DNA of 64,000 nucleotides, taken from positions 124,001 to 188,000 of the forward strand of contig NZ_WQNH01000003.1 in the NCBI RefSeq assembly GCF_009812055.1. Direction: 5' to 3'. A program made the translations under genes and the position numbers. This DNA comes from Chelativorans xinjiangensis (GTDB taxonomy: Bacteria; Pseudomonadota; Alphaproteobacteria; Rhizobiales; Rhizobiaceae). The notes under the pieces were generated by a model. It searched no databases and had not been told where the DNA came from. It was given only the letters and a program-made list of their open reading frames with translations. Position 1 is the first letter of the stretch, and every line of letters begins with the position of its first letter. Shown here piece after piece: positions 39,543-49,262 of this stretch.

Positions 39543-40430
39543 TTATGCGACTCCTGCTTCATGCATGATCCACTGCCGGAATGCAGCGATCTTGGGAATT
39601 GTGATCCTGTCTGGCCGAACAATGACAAAGTATCCCGCCGGCGTCGAAACAGATGCGTCGATTGCGAGCACGATGCTCCCGGCTTCCAAGGCTCGCGCGG
39701 CATAGACATCGCGCACGATGGCAAGGCCCTGTCCTGCGATAGCACCTTGGATCAGAAGCGCGTCGTCGGCGTAGCTCGGGCCTTTCGCCGCGCTACGGGT
39801 CGGCTTAGCGCCATTCGCCTCAAGCCATGTCGTCCAGTCGGCACGGTCCCGGTCTTGCAGCAACGGATAGCGCAGGCAGTCCCCCGGCGAGCTTAGTGGA
39901 CCATCTGCCAAAAGCGACGGGCTTCCGACGGCTACAAGTCGGGGCGCAAATAAGCGGACGACATCAAAACCGGGGTAATTTCCGGAGCCATGCCGGATCG
40001 CCATATCCGCCGGACCATTCGTCAGATCCGCGAGCTGCACCGAAGTTTCAATTTCAACCTCGATCTGCGGATGCAGCACGGTGAAACGGCCAAGGCGTGG
40101 GGTCAACCAGCAGGCGGCAAATGACGGCACGGTGCTGACGACAAGGGTTTGCGGCCCCGGTCGGCGATCCTCAAGAAGCTGCACGGCCGCGTCGATCTGC
40201 TCGAAGTTGGTTGCGATCTTGCCAAAGAGGCGCAGGCCAGGGGCCGACAGTCTCACCTCCCGATTGCCACGCTCAAGAAGCTGGACGCCGAAACGCGATT
40301 CCAGCGCCTTCACCTGCTGGCTCACGGCCCCCGGTGTCACGTTCAGCTCGCGCGCGGCGCGTTTGATGCTGCCTTGCCGGCCAACCTCGACGAAGGTGCG
40401 TAGCGCGCTGAATGAAACAGGTGAAGTCAT
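39543..40430 (-). CDS. LysR-family regulator, GcvA-like
   Basis: A 295-residue regulator: N-terminal winged helix (ALRTFVEVGRQGSIKRAARELNVT, split by a helix-turn-helix about 18-37, then PGAVSQQVKALE) and a C-terminal effector-binding domain (about 90-295). It is divergent from an MFS transporter over a gap of only 53 bp containing a dyad TTTAG-N5-CTAAA, so it very likely controls that gene and itself. The effector is unknown. Confidence 0.92.
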   Translation of the reverse strand: MTSPVSFSALRTFVEVGRQGSIKRAARELNVTPGAVSQQVKALESRFGVQLLERGNREVRLSAPGLRLFGKIATNFEQIDAAVQLLEDRRPGPQTLVVSTVPSFAACWLTPRLGRFTVLHPQIEVEIETSVQLADLTNGPADMAIRHGSGNYPGFDVVRLFAPRLVAVGSPSLLADGPLSSPGDCLRYPLLQDRDRADWTTWLEANGAKPTRSAAKGPSYADDALLIQGAIAGQGLAIVRDVYAARALEAGSIVLAIDASVSTPAGYFVIVRPDRITIPKIAAFRQWIMHEAGVA

Positions 40431-40439
40431 GCTCCTGAG

Positions 40440-40454
40440 TTTAGCTTAACTAAA
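40440..40454. promoter_or_regulatory. LysR-type operator in divergent gap
   Basis: TTTAG-CTTAA-CTAAA, a perfect 5-bp inverted repeat fitting the T-N11-A pattern of LysR boxes, 10 bp upstream of the lysR start and 30 bp upstream of the MFS gene start. Confidence 0.55.
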
Positions 40455-40483
40455 TCATTCAGCAAGAGATATGGTTTGTGCGG

Positions 40484-41683
40484 ATGACGACGAAATGTAT
40501 GTCTGCCGACATGCAAACAAACTCACACGCACGATCCGAGCATCTGTCGGCCGCCCTTGTTCGTCTCCTGGCGATAGGAGCCGGAGCGGCCGTCGCCAAC
40601 AGCTACTACAATCAGGCGTTCCTCGGCCATCTCACGGCGGATTTCGGATTGGCGGCCGGAGCCGCCGCCATCATTCCCGTTCTAACACAAACCGGAAATG
40701 CGGCTGGTGTGCTGTTCCTCGCCCCGCTCGGGGACCGGCTGGAACGAAAGTCTCTGATCCTCATGACAATCGCCGCATTGGTGGTGGCGTTGATCGGCGC
40801 GGCGCTCTCGCCGGGCTTCATCTGGCTTGCCATCGCAAGCCTCGCGGTCGGCTTGTTTGCCACGGTCGCACAGCAGATCGTCCCACTTGCGGTGCATCTG
40901 GCACTGCCAGAGGAACGCGGCCGCATTCTCGGAAAGGTGACGGGGGGCATCCTGATCGGCATTCTATTGGCGCGAACCGCCAGCGGCACGATCTCGGACT
41001 ACATGGGCTGGCCCTTCGTATTCTGGTTCGCGGCCAGTTTGATGACGTTGATCGGACTGGCGCTTGCGCTCTGGCTGCCGCGCGTCCAGCCCACCACGGA
41101 TTTGAGTTATCCGCGCCTCATCGGTTCCTTATGGACACTGGTGCGGACGCACCGCGTCCTCCGGCGAGCAGTCGCCGTGCAGTTCCTGATCTTCGCGGCC
41201 TTCATAGGATTCTGGTCGAACCTAGCCTTGCTGTTGATCGAGCCGCCCTATCAACTCGGCGGGACGGCGGTTGGCCTTCTGGCGCTCGTCGGTGTCGCCG
41301 GCGCTCTCGCGGCTCCTATTGCAGGCGGTTTTGCTGACCGGCGTGGGCCGGCCATGGTTGTCTCGATCGGCGCGGGCCTCATGGTGATCGCTTTCGCCAT
41401 CTTCGGTTTCTGGCAAGGCTCCCTGGTTGGCCTCGTCATCGGTATTCTGGTCATGGACCTCGCTGTGCAATCCTCGCAGGTCGCCAACCAGGCACGCGTC
41501 TATACCCTCGATCCGACAGCGCGCAGCCGGCTCAACACCGTGTTCATGGCGACCATGTTGTTCGGGGGTGCGGTTGGCGCTGGCGCTGGCGGTGCAGCCT
41601 ATGCGGCGTGGGGCTGGACCGGAACATGCGCTTTCGGCGCGATCTCGGCCAGCTTGGCGCTGCTATTGTCGCGGAAATCCTAA
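40484..41683 (+). CDS. MFS transporter
   Basis: About 399 residues with 12 predicted transmembrane helices. The loop 2-3 motif is LGDRLERKSLI and its second-half counterpart GGFADRRGPAMV. It resembles drug or sugar efflux permeases of the YnfM/Bcr type. The start is uncertain: GTG 40478, ATG 40484, 40499 or 40511, none with a strong ribosome site. It is paired divergently with the LysR gene; the two form a compact efflux cassette. Confidence 0.88.
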   Translation: MTTKCMSADMQTNSHARSEHLSAALVRLLAIGAGAAVANSYYNQAFLGHLTADFGLAAGAAAIIPVLTQTGNAAGVLFLAPLGDRLERKSLILMTIAALVVALIGAALSPGFIWLAIASLAVGLFATVAQQIVPLAVHLALPEERGRILGKVTGGILIGILLARTASGTISDYMGWPFVFWFAASLMTLIGLALALWLPRVQPTTDLSYPRLIGSLWTLVRTHRVLRRAVAVQFLIFAAFIGFWSNLALLLIEPPYQLGGTAVGLLALVGVAGALAAPIAGGFADRRGPAMVVSIGAGLMVIAFAIFGFWQGSLVGLVIGILVMDLAVQSSQVANQARVYTLDPTARSRLNTVFMATMLFGGAVGAGAGGAAYAAWGWTGTCAFGAISASLALLLSRKS

Positions 41684-41859
41684 ATTTTGTGACCAGATCG
41701 CGACACTGAAACGTCAGGAAAAATTCCGTCGCAAAATTCGGACGCAAAACTCGACATTCCGCCAATGACTTTCGCGACAGCCAAGATCATCGTCCTGTGT
41801 CAGCTTTCTTGAAAATCCTGAACAAACCGGGCCGTCTCCTTCCCACCCACAGCCGAAAT

Positions 41860-41873
41860 TCAAACTGAGACAC
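41860..41873 (-). repeat. Right inverted repeat bounding LysR/MFS segment
   Basis: TCAAACTGAGACAC, the inverse of 39409-39422 with one mismatch. No obvious target-site duplication flanks the pair (GGTA on the left, GACC on the right). Confidence 0.5.
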
Positions 41874-41908
41874 GACCCGGCAGCCTCGGCGGCACCGCCG
41901 GGTTGGGC

Positions 41909-42694
41909 CTACGCCACACCCCGCCGGCCGACCTGGCGCCGTCCGGCGGGCTTTTGCGCCTCTGCTTCATCCCCCGCCGTCACGCGCTCTTCCGCCCCGC
42001 AGCCGAAGACGAGGTCGAGGAAGCCGACCAGCCATTGCTTCAGGTGCGTGTCCCAGATGAGGCGTCCGCCCAGATGGTCGCGCCCCGGCTGGGCGCCGGG
42101 CAGCACGAAGCGGTGCACGCCGTGCACCACCCAGCGCTGCATCATCACCCGCGTCAGCTCGGCGTGGAACTGGATGCCCCAGGCGTTGCGGCCGTAGCGG
42201 AAGGCCTGGTTGGGATAGTGGTCGGCGGTGGCCAAAAGGGAGGCGCCGGAGGGCAGCGAGAAGCCCTCGCGGTGGAACTGGTAGACCATCTCCGGCCAGT
42301 GCGTGAGCCGCCGTCCCTCCTCGGTGGCTTTGAGCGGATACCAGCCGATCTCCACCAGTCCGTCGTCGTGGCTCTTCACCTGCCCGCCCAGGTGGTTGAC
42401 CAGCATCTGCGCTCCGAGGCAGATGCCGAGAAAGGGCTTCTCCTCCTTGAGCGGCACGGAAAGCCATTCCGTCTCGCGCCGCACGAAGTCGTCATGGTCG
42501 TTGGCGCTCATCGGCCCGCCGAAGATGACGGCGCCCTCGTGCTCGGCAAGGGTTTCGGGCAAGGGGTCGCCCAGGGGCGGGCGGCGGATATCGAGCGTGA
42601 AGCCGTTGCGCTGCAGAAGCTGGCCGACCCGGCCAGGGCTCGACATCTCCTGATGCAGCACGATCAGGATCTTCTTATCGGTCCCCCTGGCCAT
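41909..42694 (-). CDS. Class I glutamine amidotransferase-like protein
   Basis: A 261-residue protein with the GATase-1 triad: Cys in FLGICLGAQML (about 96), His and Glu in IQFHAELT (about 172-174). It resembles the stand-alone GMP-synthase-amidotransferase-like proteins (YfeJ/GuaA domain), usually annotated as glutamine amidotransferase with unknown acceptor; the C-terminus is basic (GRRQVGRRGVA). ATG at 42694 is the family start. It is 8 bp after the TerB-like gene, so co-transcribed. Confidence 0.87.
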   Translation of the reverse strand: MARGTDKKILIVLHQEMSSPGRVGQLLQRNGFTLDIRRPPLGDPLPETLAEHEGAVIFGGPMSANDHDDFVRRETEWLSVPLKEEKPFLGICLGAQMLVNHLGGQVKSHDDGLVEIGWYPLKATEEGRRLTHWPEMVYQFHREGFSLPSGASLLATADHYPNQAFRYGRNAWGIQFHAELTRVMMQRWVVHGVHRFVLPGAQPGRDHLGGRLIWDTHLKQWLVGFLDLVFGCGAEERVTAGDEAEAQKPAGRRQVGRRGVA

Positions 42695-42702
42695 CTTCGC
42701 GG

Positions 42703-43176
42703 CTACTCGTCCCCTTCCCCATCTTCCGTCTTCTTCACGCGCTGGCGCATGATCACGCGTGTACGCGTATCGACGCCGATCAACTCGGCCACGCGCCACA
42801 CCAGATTGTCCTCCAGCTCGTGCAGCTCGCCGTCGGCGAAGACGATCTCCCACATCAGCCGGATGAACTCGGCGCGCGCGTCCTCGTCGAGATGCCGTTT
42901 CAGAACGCTGGTGAAAGTGTAGAGATCGACCGCATCGGCCTCGGCCTCCTCACCGGCCTTCATCAGCGCCTTGAGCTCCGCGCCGTGCAGGTCATACGCC
43001 TGCGACAGCGTCTTCTTCAACCGCGCCTGCTCGTCCTTGCTGCGCTCGCCGTCGGCCGCCATCACGTGGATGAGCAGGGCGGCAGCGGCCACGCGCGGGT
43101 CGTCCGCGTCGAGGTGCCGTGAGGTATCGCCGCCTGCCGGCAGGTCTTTCAGAAAGAAGAGGATACGGTCGAACAT
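42703..43176 (-). CDS. TerB-family protein
   Basis: A 157-residue, all-helical TerB-like protein (tellurite-resistance TerB fold). The paired acidic metal-binding segments VMAADGERSKDE and IVFADGELHELE are typical. The biochemical role of this stand-alone form is unclear; no other ter genes are adjacent (a TerC-family gene lies 6.7 kb away). Confidence 0.85.
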   Translation of the reverse strand: MFDRILFFLKDLPAGGDTSRHLDADDPRVAAAALLIHVMAADGERSKDEQARLKKTLSQAYDLHGAELKALMKAGEEAEADAVDLYTFTSVLKRHLDEDARAEFIRLMWEIVFADGELHELEDNLVWRVAELIGVDTRTRVIMRQRVKKTEDGEGDE

Positions 43177-43228
43177 CGAATTCCTATGGAATCATAGTGG
43201 ATATGTTGCGGACAGGCGACAAGCCGCA

Positions 43229-43249
43229 CAAGCGCGTTTTTTGCGCTTG
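43229..43249. terminator. Hairpin between hemY and terB-like gene
   Basis: 7-bp stem CAAGCGC/GCGCTTG with a T-rich loop (arms 43229-43235 and 43243-43249). There is no T tract after the stem on either strand; at best a weak terminator of the heme operon. Confidence 0.35.
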
Positions 43250-43307
43250 CCACGACTGATAAAGAAAAAATGATCGCCAAGGTTCCCCAACCGTCCCGAC
43301 CTGTCCA

Positions 43308-44933
43308 TCAGAACAGCCGGAAACGGGAAGACCCGTTTGGCTTCGCCTCGTCCGGTTCGACACCGGGATCATCGGGGATCGGCGGTCGTTCCTCGGCAGG
43401 CTCGTCCGGCACCCCCGGTCTTTCGCCGCCCTCGCCGCTTCCGTCGGCGGGCGGGACCGCTTTCTCCGGCATACGCCGTGCGTCATCCGGCTCCGCCGGC
43501 GCCTCCCCCTCGGCCGGCGGCCGGGGGAAAGGCTCGGCGTCGACCGTCACGACAGCCTCGGCCTCGGCAGGCTCTTCGGCAGGCCGCTCAGCGGCCACCG
43601 CCGGCAGCGCCGCGAGCGCCTCTTCGCCTTCCACCACCTGGCCCAGCCGCTCCACCGGCACACGCCACTCGAAGGCGTCCAATTGCCCGGTCACCGGCGA
43701 GGCGGGTGCCCAGCGCTCCGAGACGACGCCGTCGGCCACCCAGGCCGGATCGCGCGGGGCGCGCACGGCCTTGGCGAGCCAATGGCGCACCCGGCCCTGG
43801 TCGCCGGTCTCCGCCTCCTCGATATCGGCCAGAAGCAGGAAGGCGCCCTCGCGCGGGGCGATCCGCACGGCTGCCTCCGCCGCGGCACGCGCCTCCTTGA
43901 ACTCGCCTGCGTCGAGCGCGGCACGCGCCACCACCAGTTCCGATTCGACATGGTTCGGCTTCAGCCGCGACAACCGCTTCGCCCGCGCCAGCCGGTCATG
44001 GGTGGAATCGCCCGACCGCGCATGCACGTAAAGGTCCGCCACCTCGGGATGCGGCTCTTGTTTCCACACCGCTTCCAGCACCTTCGAGCCGCGGCGCAGG
44101 TCGTTTTCCCGGAACAGCGCGCGCGCCGCCGTCACCGCCGCCGGCACGAAATCCGGCTGCAGGCGGTTGGCCTCCAGCGCCGCCGCGCGCGCCGCGGTGG
44201 GGTCGGTGCTGAGCTGCTCCATCGCCTGCGCGGTGAGAAGGACGGCGCGTCGCCGCGCCTGCTTTTCGCGGTCTGCCTTGTGCGTCGCCTTCTGCGCCTC
44301 GACGAGCGCCAGCGCGCCCGGCCAGTCGCCCTCCTCGGTCTTGGCTTCGAGCGTGGCGTTCACCGCCCAGCCGAGCTGCGGCGCCTGGGTGGCCGCCCGG
44401 GCGGCATAGTGGCGGGCCGCCTCGCGCTCGCCCAGCCGCTCTGCCTCCAGATAGAGCCCGCGCAGCCCCAGAAGCCGCGTCTCCGGGTCGTCCGCCATGG
44501 CGGCGAATTTCTTTCGCGCCGCCTCGTGGTCGCCTTCGAGCAGGGCCGCTTGCGCGTCGAGCAGGTGAATGAGCGGTTCCTGGTCCGACGAGATCAGCTT
44601 CGCCGCCTGCTTGCCCATGCGCTGGGCAAGCCCGCCGTCGCCGGCGCCGGCGGCGATCATGCCGGTGGAAAGCGCCTGATAGCCCCGGTCGCGGCGCCGC
44701 ACGCGGAAGTAGCGCGCCACCGCGTAGGGGCTGTTCCAGATGCTGCGGATCAGCCACCACACGATCATCACCACGGCAACGACCGCCACCACCAGCACCG
44801 CCGCCACCATCAGCGTCACCTCGTAGCGGTATCCGCCGAAGGTGATCACCAGGTCGCCCGGCCGCTCGGCCAGCCAGGCAAAGCCGAGGCCGAGCAGGAA
44901 GACGACGACGAGAAAGAAAAGAATGCGAAACAT
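43308..44933 (-). CDS. hemY: HemY-like TPR membrane protein
   Basis: A 541-residue protein with two N-terminal transmembrane helices (about 4-20 and 42-66), the HemY_N domain, then TPR repeats to about 420 and a Glu/Pro-rich tail. It is not the protoporphyrinogen oxidase of Gram-positives that shares the name. It belongs to the proteobacterial HemX/HemY family linked to heme genes with unclear function. It begins 12 bp after the mitofilin-like gene and ends the hemC-hemD cluster. Confidence 0.9.
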   Translation of the reverse strand: MFRILFFLVVVFLLGLGFAWLAERPGDLVITFGGYRYEVTLMVAAVLVVAVVAVVMIVWWLIRSIWNSPYAVARYFRVRRRDRGYQALSTGMIAAGAGDGGLAQRMGKQAAKLISSDQEPLIHLLDAQAALLEGDHEAARKKFAAMADDPETRLLGLRGLYLEAERLGEREAARHYAARAATQAPQLGWAVNATLEAKTEEGDWPGALALVEAQKATHKADREKQARRRAVLLTAQAMEQLSTDPTAARAAALEANRLQPDFVPAAVTAARALFRENDLRRGSKVLEAVWKQEPHPEVADLYVHARSGDSTHDRLARAKRLSRLKPNHVESELVVARAALDAGEFKEARAAAEAAVRIAPREGAFLLLADIEEAETGDQGRVRHWLAKAVRAPRDPAWVADGVVSERWAPASPVTGQLDAFEWRVPVERLGQVVEGEEALAALPAVAAERPAEEPAEAEAVVTVDAEPFPRPPAEGEAPAEPDDARRMPEKAVPPADGSGEGGERPGVPDEPAEERPPIPDDPGVEPDEAKPNGSSRFRLF

Positions 44934-44945
44934 GAGCGCCCTTCC

Positions 44946-46334
44946 TCAAGCCGGCTTCAGCGCATCGGAAAGCGCCTGTTCGAGGATCCGGTCCGCCGCC
45001 TGTCTGGCGCGCAGCCTCTCGGCGAAGCCGCTTGCGGCCCCCTGCGCCTCGGGCGGCAGGGTTTCGTATTCGGCGAGCGCTTCGGCGTAGTCCCCCTTGA
45101 GCACGGCCGCTTCCATGCGCGCGGCGATGGCCTCCGGCGCCTCGCCCTCGACCTCGCCCACGGGGCGCACCGTGACGGCAGAGCGCGCGCTCGCCATCAG
45201 CCGGTCGAAGAAACCCGCCTCCGCGGGCGGGGCGGACGCCACGGCGGCGATGCGCGAAGCCACCGTCGGCGCCTCCTCGGCGAGTTCGGCGCGGGTGGGA
45301 ATGCCCGTGTCGGCATATTGCCGCAACGGCTCGAGCTCGGGCGCATTGGGCGCAAGGGCGGAATAGGTCTCCAGTTCGCCGGCGAAGGGCTCGCCTCGCT
45401 CCACCGCCGAGCGCAACGCCGATGCCGCGACGACCAGCGCCAGCCGCGGCCCCTCGTCCTGGCTCGCCACCCGTTCGGAAAGCGCTTGCAGATCGCCGAT
45501 AAGCGTATCGAGCCGCCCCGCGTTGGCGGAGGCCGCCTCCTGTGCGGCGGAGACCGTTTCGCGGACGTCCTCCACGGCCGATTGAAGAGCCGCCAGACGT
45601 TCGGCCGATGCATTGCCGGCCCCCGGCTGCCCGGTCGTTTCGGAAAGGCTTGCCAACTGGCTTTCCAGGCCGGAGAGGCGCGTATCGAGCGCTTCGAGGC
45701 CGGCGGTCTCGCCCGCCCCACCCGAGGAGACGCTTTCCTGCAGCGAAGACACCGTCTCGCGAAGCTCGGCGATCTGCCGACGCGGCTCGGCCAGCGCCTG
45801 CTCCACCGTATCGTCGGAAACACCAGCCGAAGCCGCCTCACGCAGCCGCGAGATCTCGCCGCGCATCGCCTCGACGTCCTGTTGGAGGCCGTCCACGGCC
45901 GGGTCCTGGACATCGTCGGGGGCGCCCGGTACGGGCAGCACGTTCGCCCATTGCAGACCGCCCGCCAGAACCAGCGCGATGACGCCGCCGGCAACACCCG
46001 CCGCCAGCGCATGGCCGGCCCCGCCGCCCGAGCGCTGCCCGGTGGGCGGGGGTTCCGAAACGGGTTCGTCCCGTGCGCCTGCGTCGGCCGTATCGGCGGC
46101 ACCCGCTTCGTCCATCGGGGCTTCGTCCGTGGCGCCGGTGACCTCGCTCTCGTGGTCGTCCGGGGCCTGTGTTTCTTCTTTCCCGGCCGCGTCCGGCGTC
46201 TCCGCTGCGGCCGCCTCCTCAGCCTTGGCCGCCTCGGCTTCTTCCGATTCGCGCTTCACTTCGTCGGCTTCGAGATCGATCGTCACCGGCTCCCGTTTGG
46301 TTCTGGAGTGGCGCGTCCTCGGTGTCTTGGCCAT
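44946..46334 (-). CDS. Mitofilin/Mic60-like inner-membrane protein
   Basis: A 462-residue protein: acidic low-complexity N-terminus (about 15-110), one transmembrane helix (about 112-135, AAGVAGGVIALVLAGGL), a long coiled coil (about 145-280) and a C-terminal mitofilin-type domain (about 300-462). Alphaproteobacterial homologues of mitochondrial Mic60 are found in this position, between hemD and hemY, and shape intracytoplasmic membranes or envelope contacts. The assignment rests on architecture and neighbourhood. Confidence 0.8.
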   Translation of the reverse strand: MAKTPRTRHSRTKREPVTIDLEADEVKRESEEAEAAKAEEAAAAETPDAAGKEETQAPDDHESEVTGATDEAPMDEAGAADTADAGARDEPVSEPPPTGQRSGGGAGHALAAGVAGGVIALVLAGGLQWANVLPVPGAPDDVQDPAVDGLQQDVEAMRGEISRLREAASAGVSDDTVEQALAEPRRQIAELRETVSSLQESVSSGGAGETAGLEALDTRLSGLESQLASLSETTGQPGAGNASAERLAALQSAVEDVRETVSAAQEAASANAGRLDTLIGDLQALSERVASQDEGPRLALVVAASALRSAVERGEPFAGELETYSALAPNAPELEPLRQYADTGIPTRAELAEEAPTVASRIAAVASAPPAEAGFFDRLMASARSAVTVRPVGEVEGEAPEAIAARMEAAVLKGDYAEALAEYETLPPEAQGAASGFAERLRARQAADRILEQALSDALKPA

Positions 46335-46426
46335 CAGGCAGCTCCGCTGGCAGTTCCAGTTCTTGTCCGCTTGTGCGGCGCAGCACCTTCCCTAGCACAG
46401 GGAAAGGGCAAGAGAAGAGGCCGACG

Positions 46427-47143
46427 TTACATTCCTGCCTCGATGAGGGAAAACATCGCCTCCTCGGTCGGTTCCGCGGCAATGGATACCCGGCGCCGCG
46501 AGGCCTCGGGCAGACGCTCGGCGACGCGCGCGGAAATGGCAATAAAGACAGCGCCTTCGAACAATCCGGCCGTGGTGTGCTCGACGAGCCGCCCAAACAT
46601 CTCCGCCGCCGCGGCGGAGTAGAAAAGCACCGCATCGACGGGGGCGCTGCCAAACGCCGCATCGATCTCCCTCGGCGACGGTGAGAGCGGCAGCGTGTCG
46701 TAGGTCTCGATAATCTCGACCGCAAATCCGGCTTCAGAAAGCCCTTGCTCCAGCGTCCCGCGGCGCACCCGTCCGGCGAGGACGAGCACGCGGCCGCCGG
46801 GCTCCACGCCCTTGGCGATGCGCTGCACGAGCTTTTCCGCATCCCCGGCGCCGGCGTCAGCGACCGTGAGCCCCGCTTCCCGCGCCGCCGCCCCGGTCCT
46901 CTCGCCAACCGCATAGGCCGGCAGATGCGCGATCTTCCGCAGAAGATCGGCCGGTGCGTGGCGTATGGCATTGGCGCTGGAAATCGCCACCGCGCTCGAT
47001 TGCCCGGCCGCCGGCGGCGCGCTTGGCCTTAAGGGTTCTATCTTCGTCAGCGGCAGGACGACCGGCTCGAAGCCCAACGCCTTCAGCCGGGCCGCCGTGC
47101 GCGAGGCGCCGGGCTCAGGCCGTGTGACGAGGACGCGCCGCAT
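46427..47143 (-). CDS. hemD: Uroporphyrinogen-III synthase
   Basis: Closes and isomerises hydroxymethylbilane to uroporphyrinogen III. It has 238 residues and two alternating Rossmann-like domains. The N-terminus RVLVTRPEPGASRTAARL and the SANAIRH and YDTLPL segments are typical; HemD is otherwise poorly conserved. It starts 3 bp after hemC ends, giving coupled expression of consecutive enzymes. Confidence 0.93.
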   Translation of the reverse strand: MRRVLVTRPEPGASRTAARLKALGFEPVVLPLTKIEPLRPSAPPAAGQSSAVAISSANAIRHAPADLLRKIAHLPAYAVGERTGAAAREAGLTVADAGAGDAEKLVQRIAKGVEPGGRVLVLAGRVRRGTLEQGLSEAGFAVEIIETYDTLPLSPSPREIDAAFGSAPVDAVLFYSAAAAEMFGRLVEHTTAGLFEGAVFIAISARVAERLPEASRRRVSIAAEPTEEAMFSLIEAGM

Positions 47144-47146
47144 CCC

Positions 47147-48076
47147 TCATTCCCAGCCCTGGAAAAAGTGGCTTCCCGCCCTCTCGCGGATGCGCGCGCC
47201 CGCCTCGGCGCCGATCTTCGCCGCATCCGCCGCCTCGCCCTCGCCGGCGATCTCGTGCGCCTCGCGCCCATCCGGCGTCAGGATCATGCCGGTGAAGCCG
47301 ACCCTGCCGCCCTTAACCTTTGCCAGCCCGGCGATCGGCGTGCGGCAGGAGCCGTCGAGCGTGGCGAGGAAGGCCCGCTCGCAGATAAGGGCGAACCCCG
47401 TCGCCTCGTGGTGGATCGCCTTCGCCAGCGGCAGGATACGCCCGTCGCCGATGCGGCTCTCGATGCAGATCGCCCCCTGCCCCAGCGCCGGTGGAAAGGT
47501 GGCGGGATCCATGACGGTGCTCGCCACATGCTCCAGCTTCAGCCGCTTCAGCCCGGCGAGCGCCAGGAGCGTGCCCTCGGCAACGCCCTCTTCGAGCTTC
47601 CTGAGCCGCGTCTGCACGTTGCCGCGGAAGATGCCGACGTCGAGGTCCGGCCTCAGCCTCAGCGCCAGCGCCTGGCGGCGCAGCGACGAGGTGCCGAGCT
47701 TGGCTCCCCGCGGCAGATCCTCGAGCCGCTTCACCCGCCGGCCGATGAAGACGTCGCGCACGTCCTCGCGCTCCAGGAAGGCGGAAATCTCCAGCCCCTC
47801 CGGCAAGACGGTCGGCATGTCCTTGGAGGAATGCACGGCGAGATCGATGCGCCCGTCGATCAGCGCCTCCTCGATCTCCTTGGTGAAAAGGCCCTTGCCG
47901 CCGGCCTCGGACAAGGGCCGATCCTGGATGCGGTCGCCCGAGGTGCGGATGACGATGATCTCGAACGCGCCCTCCGGCAGCCCGTGCGCCGCCATCAACC
48001 GCGCCCGCGTTTCCGCCGCCTGGGCCAGCGCCAGGGCGCTGCCGCGCGTTCCAATCCTCACCACATCCGTTTGCAT
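47147..48076 (-). CDS. hemC: Porphobilinogen deaminase
   Basis: Makes hydroxymethylbilane from four porphobilinogens. It has 309 residues; the dipyrromethane cofactor cysteine is Cys244 in [10 protein letters not shown], and [13 protein letters not shown] and HSSKDMPT (Asp86) are diagnostic. First gene of the hemC-hemD-mitofilin-hemY cluster, divergent from tsaD over 97 bp. Confidence 0.97.
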   Translation of the reverse strand: MQTDVVRIGTRGSALALAQAAETRARLMAAHGLPEGAFEIIVIRTSGDRIQDRPLSEAGGKGLFTKEIEEALIDGRIDLAVHSSKDMPTVLPEGLEISAFLEREDVRDVFIGRRVKRLEDLPRGAKLGTSSLRRQALALRLRPDLDVGIFRGNVQTRLRKLEEGVAEGTLLALAGLKRLKLEHVASTVMDPATFPPALGQGAICIESRIGDGRILPLAKAIHHEATGFALICERAFLATLDGSCRTPIAGLAKVKGGRVGFTGMILTPDGREAHEIAGEGEAADAAKIGAEAGARIRERAGSHFFQGWE

Positions 48077-48173
48077 GCCGTCATGTCCGTGCTAACCGCA
48101 TCTCGTGAACGCGGGATACTTCCCCTACCTATCGGGGATCGCCCGCATCGGCAACAAAGGCAGGCTGGACCGA

Positions 48174-49262
48174 ATGACGCGCGTTCTGGGCATCGAGACG
48201 AGTTGCGACGAGACCGCCGCCGCCGTCGTCGCGCGTTCGGACGACGGCCGGCCTTCGATCCTGTCCAACATCGTGCTGAGCCAGATCGAGGCGCACGCGG
48301 CCTTCGGCGGCGTGGTGCCGGAGATTGCCGCCCGCGCCCATGTCGAGGCGCTCGACGGCGTCATAGACGCCGCCCTTGCCGAGGCCGGCCTTGCGCTCGA
48401 CGACATAGACGCCGTTGCAGCCACCGCCGGCCCCGGCTTGATCGGTGGGCTGATCGTCGGCCTCACCACGGCCAAGGCCATCGCCGCGGCCACGGGGAAA
48501 CCGCTCTTGCCCATCAACCACCTGGAAGGCCACGCCCTGACCGCGCGCCTGACCGACGGGCTCGATTTTCCCTACCTCTTGCTGCTCGTCTCCGGCGGCC
48601 ATACGCAGATCGTCCATGTGGCCGGTCTCGGCCGCTACGAGCGCTGGGCGAGCACCATCGACGACGCGCTGGGCGAGGCGTTCGACAAGACGGCCAAGCT
48701 CCTGAGCCTACCTTATCCCGGCGGCCCCAATGTCGAGAAGGCCGCGCTGGGGGGCAATCCCAAACGCTTCGCCTTCCCAAGGCCGCTCAAGGGCGAGGCG
48801 CGGCCCGATTTCTCCTTCTCCGGCCTCAAGACCGCCGTGCGCCGCGCCGCAACGGAACGCGCGCCCTTGTCCGAGGCCGACATCGCCGATATCTGCGCCT
48901 CCTTCCAGCTCGCCGTCACGGAGACCCTCGCCGACCGGGTAGCGCTGAGCCTCAAGCGCTTCCGCAAAGCGCACCCGAAGCCGCAGCGGCCCGCGCTGGT
49001 GGTGGCCGGCGGTGTGGCCGCCAACGCGGCCATCCGCAAGGCGCTGGAAACCCTGTGCGAGCGCGAAGGGTTTCGCCTCGTGGCGCCGCCGCTGAACCTG
49101 TGCGGCGACAACGCCGCGATGATCGCCTGGGCCGGGCTGGAGCGGCTGGAAGCGGGGCTGCCGGAAGAAGGCGCCCTCGCCTTCGCCCCCCGCCCGCGCT
49201 GGCCGCTCGACACCGCATCGCAGCCGCTTTTCGGCGCCGGCAAGCGAGGAGCCAAGGCATGA
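48174..49262 (+). CDS. tsaD: tRNA threonylcarbamoyltransferase subunit TsaD
   Basis: Transfers threonylcarbamoyl to A37 of ANN-reading tRNAs together with TsaB and TsaE. It has 362 residues, with metal-binding HLEGH (His116, His120) and the ASKH-fold motifs [14 protein letters not shown] and LVSGGHTQ. The start at MTRVLGIE is the family N-terminus; the frame is open 23 codons upstream. The gpsA ATG overlaps its stop. Confidence 0.97.
   Translation: MTRVLGIETSCDETAAAVVARSDDGRPSILSNIVLSQIEAHAAFGGVVPEIAARAHVEALDGVIDAALAEAGLALDDIDAVAATAGPGLIGGLIVGLTTAKAIAAATGKPLLPINHLEGHALTARLTDGLDFPYLLLLVSGGHTQIVHVAGLGRYERWASTIDDALGEAFDKTAKLLSLPYPGGPNVEKAALGGNPKRFAFPRPLKGEARPDFSFSGLKTAVRRAATERAPLSEADIADICASFQLAVTETLADRVALSLKRFRKAHPKPQRPALVVAGGVAANAAIRKALETLCEREGFRLVAPPLNLCGDNAAMIAWAGLERLEAGLPEEGALAFAPRPRWPLDTASQPLFGAGKRGAKA

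Noticed and set aside
35258-43176. A tellurite-resistance (ter) system formed by the TerC- and TerB-family genes
   Set aside because: The two genes are about 7 kb apart, on unrelated transcription units, and no other ter genes are present.
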